The notes below the pieces were generated by a model that was not told the origin of the DNA, did no database searches, and saw only the letters and a list, made by a program, of their open reading frames with translations. The translations under genes and the position numbers were made by a program. A stretch of DNA of 64,000 nt from Bacteroides sp. (lineage in GTDB: Bacteria > Bacteroidota > Bacteroidia > Bacteroidales > Bacteroidaceae), in the NCBI GenBank assembly GCA_019416685.1, contig DXWV01000024.1, positions 41,949 through 105,948 of the forward strand. Reading direction: 5' to 3'. Positions 42,614-51,509 of the stretch are shown in pieces. The number at the start of each line of letters is the position of its first letter. Within the stretch, counting starts at the first letter, position 1.

Positions 42614-42641
42614 ATTACGAACTACAAATTACGAATTACGA
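42614..42641 (+). repeat. Four-unit heptad directly before the TPR gene
   Basis: ATTACGA, ACTACAA, ATTACGA, ATTACGA run exactly to the base before the ATG at 42642. This is the cleanest 7-bp tandem in the window and occupies the whole 28-bp gap after the dut stop codon. Confidence 0.85.
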
Positions 42642-44396
42642 ATGAAAATAAAATTATTACTCCTTGGGGTGTTGATACTGATACTTGCTTCTTGCGGTTC
42701 TTCACAACGAGTAGGAAAAGCGGGTGGCAGTAAGTCTGTACGACAGATAGTTACCCTCTCGGACGAGCAACAGCGTAAGTATGACTATTTCTTCCTCGAA
42801 GCAACGCGATTGAAGACTAAAAAGGAGTATGATGCTGCATTTGACCTGTTGAAACACTGTCTGACCATTGATCCGCAGGCAGCTTCGGCCCTTTATGAGA
42901 TTTCGCAGTATTATATGTTTCTGAAGCAAGTGCCACAAGGTCAGGCTGCTTTGGAGGCTGCGGTAGAAAGTGCACCGGATAATTATTGGTATAGCCAGGC
43001 GCTTGCCAGCCTTTATCAACAACAAAATGAGAAAGAGAAAGCAATAGGATTGCTTGAGACGATGGCGGCCCGTTTCCCGGGAAAAAGAGAATCGTTGTTT
43101 GCTTTGCTTGATTTGTACAATCAGCAAGAAAATTATGGTAAGGTGATCGGAACATTGGACCGTTTGGAAGAGATAATGGGGAAGAATGAGCAACTCACGA
43201 TGGAGAAATTCCGTATTTATCTGCAGATGAAAGATGACAAAAGTGCTTTTCGGGAGATTGAGAACCTGGTGAAGGAGTATCCTATGGATATGCGTTATCA
43301 AGTGATTCTGGGAGATGTGTATATGCAGAATGGTAAGAAGCAGGAGGCCTATGATATTTACCAGAAGGTGCTTGCTACGGAACCGGATAATGTGATGGCC
43401 CATTTTTCACTGGCTTCCTATTATGAACAAACCGGTCAACAGGATTTATATAAACAGCAACTGGACTCTTTGTTGATGAACAAAAAGGTACCTGCTGATA
43501 CAAAACTGAATGTGATGCGCCAGGTGATTGCCCAGAACGAGCAAGCGGGAGCAGACAGTACGAAGGTGATTGCACTTTTTGATCGTATCCTGCAGCAAGA
43601 TGCGGATGATGATCAGATACCTATGCTCTATTCACAATACCTCTGGGCAAAAAACATGAAAGAAGCTTCGGTACCGGTACTGGAACGTGTGGTTCAGATT
43701 GATCCTGCCAATAAAGCTGCTCGTTTGATGCTTCTTGAAGTAGCTGTGCAGAAGAATGATTTTGAACAAGTTATTAAAATTTGTGAGCCAGGAGTAGAAG
43801 CCACTCCCGAGGCACTTGAATTTTATTTCTATCTTGCTATTGGCTATAGTCAAGCAGAACGCAATGATGAGGTACTTGCTATTTGTCAGAAAGCTTTGGC
43901 AAATGCTACAAGTGATAGTAAAAAAGAGGTTTTATCAGACTTTTATTCTATCATGGGGGATGTCTATCATAAAAAAGCGATGCTGACAGAGGCATACAAT
44001 GCTTATGATTCGGCATTGGTTTACAATCCGTCTAACATTGGTGCATTGAACAACTATGCCTATTATTTGTCTGTAGAACGTCGTGATCTCGATAAGGCTG
44101 AGGAAATGAGTTATAAGACGGTAAAAGCTGATCCGGGTAACGCTACTTATCTTGATACATATGCCTGGATACTTTTTGAGAAAGGAAACTACGCTGAGTC
44201 CCGTATCTACATTGATGATGCCATGAAAAGCGATGGGGAGAAAAGTGATGTGATAGTGGAGCATTGCGGAGATATCTATTATATGACCGGCGATGTGGAT
44301 GGGGCTTTGAAATATTGGCAAAAGGCTCTTGATATGGGGAGTGAATCGAAAACGCTGAAAGAGAAAATAAAGAAGAAGAAATACATTGCAGAATGA
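42642..44396 (+). CDS. TPR-repeat lipoprotein
   Basis: The 584-residue product starts MKIKLLLLGVLILILASCGS with a typical lipobox, Cys at about 18. The rest is a chain of tetratricopeptide repeats (roughly 60-570), for example KEYDAAFDLLKHCLTIDPQA, KQEAYDIYQKVLATEPDN and GDVDGALKYWQKALDMGSE. Such proteins serve as scaffolds, here likely in the periplasm or at the outer membrane. The frame extends 26 codons further upstream, but that part is encoded by the dut end and a heptad spacer, so the ATG at 42642 is used. The stop codon overlaps the next ATG. Confidence 0.9.
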   Translation: MKIKLLLLGVLILILASCGSSQRVGKAGGSKSVRQIVTLSDEQQRKYDYFFLEATRLKTKKEYDAAFDLLKHCLTIDPQAASALYEISQYYMFLKQVPQGQAALEAAVESAPDNYWYSQALASLYQQQNEKEKAIGLLETMAARFPGKRESLFALLDLYNQQENYGKVIGTLDRLEEIMGKNEQLTMEKFRIYLQMKDDKSAFREIENLVKEYPMDMRYQVILGDVYMQNGKKQEAYDIYQKVLATEPDNVMAHFSLASYYEQTGQQDLYKQQLDSLLMNKKVPADTKLNVMRQVIAQNEQAGADSTKVIALFDRILQQDADDDQIPMLYSQYLWAKNMKEASVPVLERVVQIDPANKAARLMLLEVAVQKNDFEQVIKICEPGVEATPEALEFYFYLAIGYSQAERNDEVLAICQKALANATSDSKKEVLSDFYSIMGDVYHKKAMLTEAYNAYDSALVYNPSNIGALNNYAYYLSVERRDLDKAEEMSYKTVKADPGNATYLDTYAWILFEKGNYAESRIYIDDAMKSDGEKSDVIVEHCGDIYYMTGDVDGALKYWQKALDMGSESKTLKEKIKKKKYIAE

Positions 44397-44953
44397 GAAA
44401 CGTATTCTATTTATTGTTGCTGGTAGTGACGCTTGCAGGCTGTAAAAGTACAAAGAATATAACTTCAGGCGTACCTGTCTCCGAGCCTTGCTATTTATCG
44501 TCGAAACTACAGTTAACTATACCTTCCGGCTCTGATGGGAGTATAACGACGGGGGGGACAATGAAAATGAAAGGAGGCGAACGTGTGCAGCTTTCTATTC
44601 TGATGCCTATTCTTCGTACAGAAATAGTCCGGTTGGAGATAACTCCCGATGAAGTATTACTTATCGATCGAATGAATAAGCGCTATGTCAGAGCTTCCCG
44701 GAAAGAGTTGGATGATATTTTGCCTAAGGACGCCCGGTTCTCTAAATTGGAGAAGTTACTTATGAGTGCTTCGCGTCCGGAAGGGAAAACAGAGTTGAGT
44801 GGTAAAGAGTTGGGAGTACCTTCACTGGAAAGGGCAAAAGTGAGATTATACGATTTCTCATCCAAAGAATTTGTAATGACACCTACCGAAGTCTCGGACA
44901 GATACATCCAGGTGCCGCTTGAAGAACTATTAAATATGTTGACTAAGTTATGA
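44393..44953 (+). CDS. DUF4292 lipoprotein
   Basis: The 186-residue product has a lipoprotein signal (MRNVFYLLLLVVTLAGC) and a beta-rich domain, with IPSGSDGSITTGGTMKMKGGERVQLSILMP in short pieces and DEVLLIDRMNKRYV, resembling the DUF4292/LolB-like family found in Bacteroidetes. Function is not established; outer-membrane lipoprotein handling is one idea. It overlaps the upstream stop (ATGA at 44393) and the downstream start, so the three genes are translationally linked. Confidence 0.8.
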   Translation: MRNVFYLLLLVVTLAGCKSTKNITSGVPVSEPCYLSSKLQLTIPSGSDGSITTGGTMKMKGGERVQLSILMPILRTEIVRLEITPDEVLLIDRMNKRYVRASRKELDDILPKDARFSKLEKLLMSASRPEGKTELSGKELGVPSLERAKVRLYDFSSKEFVMTPTEVSDRYIQVPLEELLNMLTKL

Positions 44954-46263
44954 TGAAACGTCTCTTTGTAGGATTAGCATGTATTTTTTTTCTGGCCATT
45001 CCGCTTTCTGCTCAGAGTAGCAGATTGATTAAAGAGCTGGAAAGTAAACGCGGCGAATTGCAAAAGCAGATTGCCGATACCGAATCATTGTTGAAGAATA
45101 CAAAGAAAGATGTAGGAAGCCAGCTTAATAGTCTTGCTTCGTTAACAGGGCAGATTGAAGAACGCAAGCGATATATCCTTGCTATAAATAATGATGTGGA
45201 GGCGCTTGAACGCGAATTATCTATCCTTGGACGACAGCTTCGTACACTTCAGCGTGACTTACAGGATAAGAAAAAGAAATATGAATCCTCTGTCCAATAC
45301 CTCTATCGCAATAAATCGATAGAAGAAAAACTGATGTTTATTTTTTCTGCCAAGAGTTTGGGACAGACCTATCGCCGTCTCCGCTATGTGCGTGAGTATG
45401 CTACTTATCAACGGCTTCAAGGTGAAGAGATTCTGAAAAAGCAGGAACAGATCAAGAAGAAAAGAGCAGAGCTGCTGCAGGTAAAGACTGCCAAAGAAAA
45501 TCTGTTGAAAGAACGCGAAGGAGAGAAGCAGAAACTTGAAGATCAGGAAAAACAGAAGCGTGAAATGGTGGCTAATCTGCAAAAGAAACAGAAAGGGCTA
45601 CAAAGCGAAATAAATAAAAAGAGACGTGAGGCCAATCAACTCAATGCCCGGATTGATAAATTGATAGCCGAAGAAATAGAACGTGCCCGTAAGCGTGCAG
45701 CCGAAGAGGCCCGTCGCGAAGCGGAAGCTCGTAAAAAGTCAGAAGCTAAGGAAGGCAAATCAACACCCGCTTCTCCCGGAACAGAGACAAAGAGAAAAGC
45801 GGAACCTCTGGAAGCTTACAGTATGAGTAAAGCAGACCGCGAGTTATCCGGCAACTTTGTCAGCAATCGTGGTAAGTTACCCATGCCAATTTCGGGTCCT
45901 TATATTATTACCAGCCATTATGGACAATATGCCGTTGAGGGATTACGCAATGTTAAACTCGATAATAAGGGTATTGATATTCAGGGAAAACCCGGTGCGC
46001 AGGCTCGTGCTATTTTTGATGGCAAAGTTGCGGCCGTTTTCCAACTCAATGGGTTGTTCAATGTGTTAATTCGCCATGGCAATTATATCTCTGTATATTG
46101 TAATCTCTCTTCCGCATCTGTTAAGTCGGGAGATACGGTTAGTACGAAGCAGTCTATCGGGCAGGTATTTTCTGATGCCTCCGACAATGGGCGTACTGTG
46201 TTGCACTTCCAGTTGCGTAAAGAGAAAGACAAATTAAACCCCGAACCCTGGCTGAACAGGTGA
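44950..46263 (+). CDS. EnvC-like murein hydrolase activator (degenerate LytM)
   Basis: The 437-residue product has a signal peptide (1-21), a long coiled coil (about 24-265, Lys/Glu/Gln-rich) and a C-terminal LytM/M23 domain (about 310-437). The expected zinc ligands are partly lost: the position of the first His is Asn339 (DNKGID), Asp343 stays, the active-site His in the HLS segment is Asn385 (CNLSS), and His419 (LHFQL) stays. It is therefore probably an activator of amidases, as EnvC in E. coli, and not a hydrolase. Translation is coupled to the DUF4292 gene. Confidence 0.88.
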   Translation: MMKRLFVGLACIFFLAIPLSAQSSRLIKELESKRGELQKQIADTESLLKNTKKDVGSQLNSLASLTGQIEERKRYILAINNDVEALERELSILGRQLRTLQRDLQDKKKKYESSVQYLYRNKSIEEKLMFIFSAKSLGQTYRRLRYVREYATYQRLQGEEILKKQEQIKKKRAELLQVKTAKENLLKEREGEKQKLEDQEKQKREMVANLQKKQKGLQSEINKKRREANQLNARIDKLIAEEIERARKRAAEEARREAEARKKSEAKEGKSTPASPGTETKRKAEPLEAYSMSKADRELSGNFVSNRGKLPMPISGPYIITSHYGQYAVEGLRNVKLDNKGIDIQGKPGAQARAIFDGKVAAVFQLNGLFNVLIRHGNYISVYCNLSSASVKSGDTVSTKQSIGQVFSDASDNGRTVLHFQLRKEKDKLNPEPWLNR

Positions 46264-46330
46264 TGCCTGCTGTTGACGATTCCTCTCTTAGTAATGTAAG
46301 CCTCCTTTCCCCGGTAGGAAGCATTGTTTT

Positions 46331-46422
46331 ACATGTACATGTAAAGCAGTACGACATGCACATGTGGAACAGTACGACATGCACATGTGGAGCTGCACGA
46401 CATGTGCATGTGGAGCAGTACT
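46331..46422. repeat. 23-bp tandem array B (four units)
   Basis: Units begin at 46331, 46354, 46377 and 46400. Each has a 12-bp core (ACATGTACATGT, ACATGCACATGT, ACATGCACATGT, ACATGTGCATGT) and an 11-bp spacer of type GGAGCAGTACG. The first core is a perfect palindrome and the fourth is the exact complement of the second and third, so stable hairpins can form between units. Length, unit number and core pattern are identical to array A at 16607-16698, while spacers are GC-richer and more alike within the array. Confidence 0.9.
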
Positions 46423-46583
46423 CCTTTACGAGTTTCACTTTGTTCGTTTACGATCTTATCGGGTTCTGTCTCCCTTGTTACTCCTTGCCAGTTACTTTTA
46501 GCGTCTTTCTTTCAGTTCACTTGCTTCAGGAGGAAACCGTTCCTGCATTTTCATTAGAGTCGGCTGACTCTCCATAAAACGCG

Positions 46584-46622
46584 TTTCGCCGGTTAGTCTC
46601 GATAACGAGATAACCGGCGAAA
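46584..46622. terminator. Strong bidirectional terminator
   Basis: TTTCGCCGGTTA (46584-46595) pairs perfectly with TAACCGGCGAAA (46611-46622). The inner sequence TCTCG-ATAA-CGAGA forms a second stem with a 4-base loop, so only one base is unpaired between the two stems. It stands between the convergent envC-like and GH38 genes. Confidence 0.85.
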
Positions 46623-46666
46623 TATATAAATGCCTGTTTCTATATAAGGATCTCTAAGAGGGCTTT

Positions 46667-49600
46667 CTATTTATAAACTTCAAATCCGTAAATGCGGGTG
46701 TCCTTCCCTTCGTCATCTTGTGTCGGATTAGTTACCATTAAGCGGATGTAACGTACTTTGGCAGGTTCTGACAGTTGGCGTGAAACAACATTGCGTTTGT
46801 TATTGTTGAGCCTGTCCAGTGTTTTCCACTCTTCATTCAGATTATTTTTTCCTTGCAGGAAACACCCTTTCGTAACATATGTGTGACTCTCTTCACCTGC
46901 ATTCACAAGTTTCCAGCCACTGATGTCTTGTGCCTCTCCTAAATCAAAATCCACATAGTTCGGAGTCATACCTGTATCACACCATTTGGTATCCTTATTT
47001 CCATCAATCATACATTCCGGTTTTTCACGGTTGTTCATATAGCCTGAATACGATATGATCTTCGCAGCTTTCAGTAAGTTTTCTTTCGGACTTTCCTGTG
47101 TAGATAGTTTCTTGCCGGCTTCTTCTTTGATGGCTGTACGGAATAGCTGTGATGCAGTGTTCACAACAGGTTGTTCTTCTTTGGCCAGTGTAGCGGCAAA
47201 GAGCACAATCTTGTCATTCTTTGGCAGGATAAAGCTTACAGCGCCTTTGGGAATCTCGATACCGAATTTAAACATATACGTAAACTCGTATGCCTGATCT
47301 TCACCCGGAGCGTGACGGTGTGTACCCACATAAGCTATATCGGCATCTTTTAGATACCCTTTGGTATGATTGGTGTGTCCCCATTGTCCGATGAAACCGG
47401 TGTAAGAAGGAACGGTGATTTCCGCTTTGTTTTTCCCGCAGCAGAATGTAGCTGTACAATCATCATCCGTTGCAGCAGCTAAGAAGTATAAATGAGTATA
47501 TTTATGTCCGTCGGGCAGATAGATCGTATCTCCTTTGCAGGTCATGCCATTGAATGTTTCTTTCTCTCCCAGGCGGAACGGAATTTGATCTGCGAATATA
47601 GAATCCGGCAGTAATTCAGCAGCGTATGAGTATCCGGACTCAAAATTCGCTTCTCCGCGGAATTCATTAAATGAGGCGCATTTGCGGTCATAATTTAGTG
47701 GCAGATTCACATATTCCGGTTCAGATGCAGGTTGTGCAGCACCTTTCAAACGCACTTTGAATGTCTTGACAGAATAGGGCTTAATAGTGACTTGAAGTTT
47801 GTTGCCATTGAAGTTTGCCGCACCAATTGTTTTTTCTGTTCCGTCAGCTTCATTCGCATTGAGTATATCACCTGCGAATGACAAAGTAGCCTGCTGTGAC
47901 TTTTCACCTCCGGTTTCATACACGCGCACTACATACTCATCTGAACTTTCTGCTTTCTTGAGCGCTTTGATAATTACGTTGCGGTTGTCTGAGGTTGCAA
48001 AAGAGAACTCTTTGCCCAGTGTACCTTTGTGCTTTGTAGTCTGGAATGCCTTCAGGTGTTGGTTCATAAGTTCTGCCTTCTCTACGGTAGATACGTGATC
48101 CAGCTTACCGGAATGCCCTATAAGGCTGTACGTAAAGTTGTGATGCCCGTAGTCTTGTTTGTCCTGATATGCGTAGTTCCGGGTCGTTTCCGGAGTATGG
48201 AGCAGCGTTAAACGGAGCGTATGGTTGTTGGGCTTGTCCCAGCCATATTTGCTGTCATTCAATATCGATACACCATAACTGTTGTCCTGGTTGGTCAGGT
48301 CGGCCCAGTATTGTGCATATACCTCGTAAGCGATATCGGTGTTATTCCCACGTTTAACGCTTCCGATTCCTAAGTCATAAGTTGCTTCCGTATTCTCTAC
48401 ATTCAGAGGGAATTCGGCCTTTAGCAAGGCATTGGTTGATTGCCAGTCTATTTCATTGTAGAAATCGATCCGATCGGCACGACTTCCTTCATAGAGCCGG
48501 ATGTATTGCTTGAACACCGATTCTCCGTGTGTCTTTTCAATGCAGATTGCTTTACGTAGTTCTCCGTTTTCTATCAATGATATTTTCACATTATCCGTGA
48601 TAGAGATTGGTTCCCGGTCTATTGTTTCTTTCAACACCTCCCAGGCTGGCCAGTGGTATGATTTATTTTGGGTGAAGAGAGCCAGTCGGATGGCTTTGCC
48701 CTGTTTTACCAACTCTTTGTTCTGCGTCTTGTCGAGAAGCGAGGTGATATCACCCTTTCCATCCAATGTGATTTTATAGATGGAATTCTCGAGTGTGTTA
48801 CTTGTTGTTGCGGCAAAACGATTTGCTGTGCCGGAAGTACGTACATCGTACACTGCGTAGCCGGTAGCCGGTACTGTTGCTTCTATCAACAGATGTGCTT
48901 TTCCGTTTGTGTAGGATAGTAACTGTGATGCCACCTTTTTACCGTTGTTGTCATATACTGTGACACCTTTAGGGGCTGTGGGCAATTCCAATTCTACTTC
49001 TGCTATGTCCTGTACCGGAAATCCTAATGCATTATAGAGTATTACCGGAATGCCCTTTACCTGTGTATCCATGTCTCCGGCTATTGAACGAATGGAAGAG
49101 GTAAGTACGCCGGAAAATTGTTTGAGTGAGATTAACTCGTCATTCCACGAAAACTCGTAGGCACGTGGAATACTTGTTCCGGTGAGGTCGTCATGGAACT
49201 GATGGTAGATGAAACGTTTCCAGGCATCTGTTAGAGTTGCTCCGGGATATGCAGCTTTGTTGAGCCATTCGGCGGCTACGGCTGCTCTTTCAGCTGCATC
49301 TCCCAAAAGCTCATTCTGCCGGTTGTACAGTTTCATAGCTGCTTGTGAAGTATAGCAGCCTGTTCCATGTACGTCCATCAGTAACTCTCCATTGAATACA
49401 GGCAATTCCGGATGGTCTTTATAAGGCTGGAAGTCTTTAAACATCTGGTCGCTTGTAGCACTGATAATTTCGAGTGGCCCGTTTCCTTTTATTCCCTTTT
49501 CAACAGAACGTACGGAACCCAATGTGGGTGATCCGCCAATATCTCCTGTGCCGTAATAGCGGTATACCATATGGAGCGGGGTACGCGTGGTCAGTCCTAA

Positions 49601-50281
49601 CAGCTCCTTGTTTTCAGACAAATCCTCATCGTTCCATCTTTTACCATAATCGTATCCGTGAGCCAGCATGACGGAAGAACCATCAATTCCCTGCCACAGC
49701 CCGACAGTAAAGGGGTGTTTGCTTTTTCCGTAGAAAGGCTTGTTACGCCAGTCCAGCTTTTGTGATGAGAACCCGATAAGTCCGCAATGAGCTGCAATGG
49801 TAGGTAACGTCCATCCGAAGCCAAAACAGTCCGGTAGGAAGATATCTGTACTTTCCACTCCAAATTCATTCCGGTAATATTCCTGTCCTAACATGACGTT
49901 ACGAATTGCAGATTCGGTTGAGGGCACCAAAGCATCGTTAGCTTCCCAACTGGAACCACTCACGTGCCAGCGTCCTTCCCGAATATATTTCTTCATTTCT
50001 TCGTATTGAGCCGGATAATATTCTTTCATCCATGCATACTTGACTCCCCCTTCAAAGTTGAAGATATAGTCAGGATACTGCTTTAGTAGAAGTAAGTTCT
50101 GGCTAATAGTATTCCATACATACTGTTTAATAGTCGTTTGGACATCCCAGTTCCATTGAGTGTCCAGGTGTGCATCTGCAACCATGTAGGCTTTAGGCTT
50201 TTTCTCCGGTTGCGTATTTTGGCTATAGGAGCCACTGCATAGTAGTAAAGTCGATGCCAGTGCAACGATGTGTTTCTTCAT
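46667..50281 (-). CDS. GH38 alpha-mannosidase with C-terminal discoidin-like domain
   Basis: Retaining alpha-mannosidase of family GH38, exported (signal peptide 1-20). DAHLDTQW (36-43) supplies zinc ligands His38 and Asp40, FLPDCFG gives the nucleophile Asp151, and a further HQFHDDLTG lies in the C-terminal part of the catalytic region. Beta-sandwich domains follow up to about residue 1050, and the last 140 residues form an F5/8-type discoidin domain (CMIDGNKDTKWCD...YVDFDLGEAQ...VRYIRLMV), probably a carbohydrate-binding module. At 1204 residues it is larger than many bacterial GH38s for that reason. Last gene of the minus-strand mannan operon, 28 bp after GH76. Confidence 0.93.
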   Translation of the reverse strand: MKKHIVALASTLLLCSGSYSQNTQPEKKPKAYMVADAHLDTQWNWDVQTTIKQYVWNTISQNLLLLKQYPDYIFNFEGGVKYAWMKEYYPAQYEEMKKYIREGRWHVSGSSWEANDALVPSTESAIRNVMLGQEYYRNEFGVESTDIFLPDCFGFGWTLPTIAAHCGLIGFSSQKLDWRNKPFYGKSKHPFTVGLWQGIDGSSVMLAHGYDYGKRWNDEDLSENKELLGLTTRTPLHMVYRYYGTGDIGGSPTLGSVRSVEKGIKGNGPLEIISATSDQMFKDFQPYKDHPELPVFNGELLMDVHGTGCYTSQAAMKLYNRQNELLGDAAERAAVAAEWLNKAAYPGATLTDAWKRFIYHQFHDDLTGTSIPRAYEFSWNDELISLKQFSGVLTSSIRSIAGDMDTQVKGIPVILYNALGFPVQDIAEVELELPTAPKGVTVYDNNGKKVASQLLSYTNGKAHLLIEATVPATGYAVYDVRTSGTANRFAATTSNTLENSIYKITLDGKGDITSLLDKTQNKELVKQGKAIRLALFTQNKSYHWPAWEVLKETIDREPISITDNVKISLIENGELRKAICIEKTHGESVFKQYIRLYEGSRADRIDFYNEIDWQSTNALLKAEFPLNVENTEATYDLGIGSVKRGNNTDIAYEVYAQYWADLTNQDNSYGVSILNDSKYGWDKPNNHTLRLTLLHTPETTRNYAYQDKQDYGHHNFTYSLIGHSGKLDHVSTVEKAELMNQHLKAFQTTKHKGTLGKEFSFATSDNRNVIIKALKKAESSDEYVVRVYETGGEKSQQATLSFAGDILNANEADGTEKTIGAANFNGNKLQVTIKPYSVKTFKVRLKGAAQPASEPEYVNLPLNYDRKCASFNEFRGEANFESGYSYAAELLPDSIFADQIPFRLGEKETFNGMTCKGDTIYLPDGHKYTHLYFLAAATDDDCTATFCCGKNKAEITVPSYTGFIGQWGHTNHTKGYLKDADIAYVGTHRHAPGEDQAYEFTYMFKFGIEIPKGAVSFILPKNDKIVLFAATLAKEEQPVVNTASQLFRTAIKEEAGKKLSTQESPKENLLKAAKIISYSGYMNNREKPECMIDGNKDTKWCDTGMTPNYVDFDLGEAQDISGWKLVNAGEESHTYVTKGCFLQGKNNLNEEWKTLDRLNNNKRNVVSRQLSEPAKVRYIRLMVTNPTQDDEGKDTRIYGFEVYK

Positions 50282-50309
50282 TTCTGTCTGTTTTATGATT
50301 TATATATTC

Positions 50310-51488
50310 CTATAATTCGCTAATCTCTGAATAGAGTTCAATCATACAGGAGTTTTCCAGCAAGCTCTTGAAATGATCTTTTTTGTTGCCGGACCAATCT
50401 CTGTTGAGTAATCCGTTTTCGTCACGTGTATATCTCCATGCATAATCTACATTGTCTATCATGGTTTTCACATAGGTGTCGTTACGGTCAACAAGATAGA
50501 GCGCTTTCAGTCCGCGGAATAAAATAACGTTGAACCAGGGGCTGGAAGGATAGAATCTCATTTCTCCTTTCACTGTGGGTTGTGTTTTTAGGAAAAAACG
50601 GTATGAACCTTCTGCCGTTTGTTGTGCTTCCTGCAAATAACGCTCGTCTCCGGTAGCCTGGTAAAGTAATACGCCGGCTTGTATCATTTGTCCGCTATTA
50701 TATGTAAATTTAGCGTAGCCGATTTTACCTTCCAGGTTCTTGTTATCCCAATATACGTGGTCGGATGGATCGCAAAGATTGTCGCGTGTCCATTGATACG
50801 TTTCTTTGGCTTGTTCCAGATACTTTTTATCTTTGGTCAGTTTGTACAGTTTCATACACAATACGGTAGCCGGAGCATTAGAACAGGTGTTTTTCGATTC
50901 CTTCTTTTGCTCACACCAGTAGATGCCTCCTCCAAGGTCGCTTGACCAACCTGAGTAAATGTAGTTATGCAGGGCAACAGCCTTGTTCAGATATTCTTTG
51001 TTACGAGTCTGTTCGTAGTAATCACAGAAGTCGATGGCTACCCAGTCGTTATCGTCATAGTATCGGTCGTTCTGACCGGCAAAGGCCGGATAGGATTGAT
51101 AACAATGGGGTTCCCGGGTGGTATCCCAATAAAGGTCAAGACCGGGTTTGATCTGTTTATCCATTAACTTCTTATACTTCTTATTGCCGGAAGTTTTGTA
51201 TAAAGACACGCATCCTGATACCATGGCCGAGTAGGGCCATAAGAAAGATACTTCCTGCTGATGAACAGTAGATCCTGTATTGGCTGTATAGGTGATTTCC
51301 TGTTTGGAGTTTCTGGGGTATGTCTCCATGAGCAACCCGTGTTCTTTCACCTCATAGCGGGTGAGGATGTTTTGTAATAAGGAGTCAGCACGTTGCTGGT
51401 ACAACTTCCCGCCCAGTTGTGCCGAAAGTCCGGTTGGCACCAGTAGGGCTGATGCCAATAGAAGTATAGGTCCGAATCTATTTTTCAT
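50310..51488 (-). CDS. GH76 endo-alpha-1,6-mannanase
   Basis: Family GH76 enzyme that cleaves the alpha-1,6 backbone of yeast mannan. Signal peptide (1-23, ending LSAQ). The catalytic Asp pair is DD at 145-146 in NDRYYDDNDW. Helical repeats of the (alpha/alpha)6 barrel are visible, with WPYSAMVSGCVSLYK, GGGIYWCEQKKESKNTCSNAPA and FTYNSGQMIQAGVLLYQATG. Length 392 is normal for the family. Placed between the GH2 and GH38 genes, gap of 21-28 bp, so the three enzymes form one transcript. Confidence 0.92.
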   Translation of the reverse strand: MKNRFGPILLLASALLVPTGLSAQLGGKLYQQRADSLLQNILTRYEVKEHGLLMETYPRNSKQEITYTANTGSTVHQQEVSFLWPYSAMVSGCVSLYKTSGNKKYKKLMDKQIKPGLDLYWDTTREPHCYQSYPAFAGQNDRYYDDNDWVAIDFCDYYEQTRNKEYLNKAVALHNYIYSGWSSDLGGGIYWCEQKKESKNTCSNAPATVLCMKLYKLTKDKKYLEQAKETYQWTRDNLCDPSDHVYWDNKNLEGKIGYAKFTYNSGQMIQAGVLLYQATGDERYLQEAQQTAEGSYRFFLKTQPTVKGEMRFYPSSPWFNVILFRGLKALYLVDRNDTYVKTMIDNVDYAWRYTRDENGLLNRDWSGNKKDHFKSLLENSCMIELYSEISEL

Positions 51489-51509
51489 ATCAGTAAGTAT
51501 AAGTCAGTT

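Larger units (their letters stand above)
46264..46666. other. Non-coding spacer between envC-like and GH38 genes
   Basis: The 403-bp gap between convergent genes holds the 23-bp array B (46331-46422) and a strong hairpin (46584-46622). Two short open frames cross the array on opposite strands but look like by-products of the repeats. Nothing else is recognised. Confidence 0.7.

Noticed and set aside
42564..42641. 26-codon extension of the TPR lipoprotein
   Set aside because: Overlaps dut and a heptad spacer; it would destroy the lipoprotein signal at the N-terminus.
42702..43403. 233-codon minus-strand frame opposite the TPR gene
   Set aside because: Shadow of the repeated TPR coding sequence with no start context.
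46154..46438. Cys-rich minus-strand frame across array B (CSTCTC and CFTCTC motifs)
   Set aside because: The repeated Cys residues are a translation of the 23-bp repeat, and the frame continues antisense into the envC-like gene.
46260..46577. Open frame across array B on the plus strand
   Set aside because: It opens from a GTG overlapping the envC-like stop, is driven by the tandem repeat, and has no signal or family pattern; the region is better explained by repeats and a terminator.
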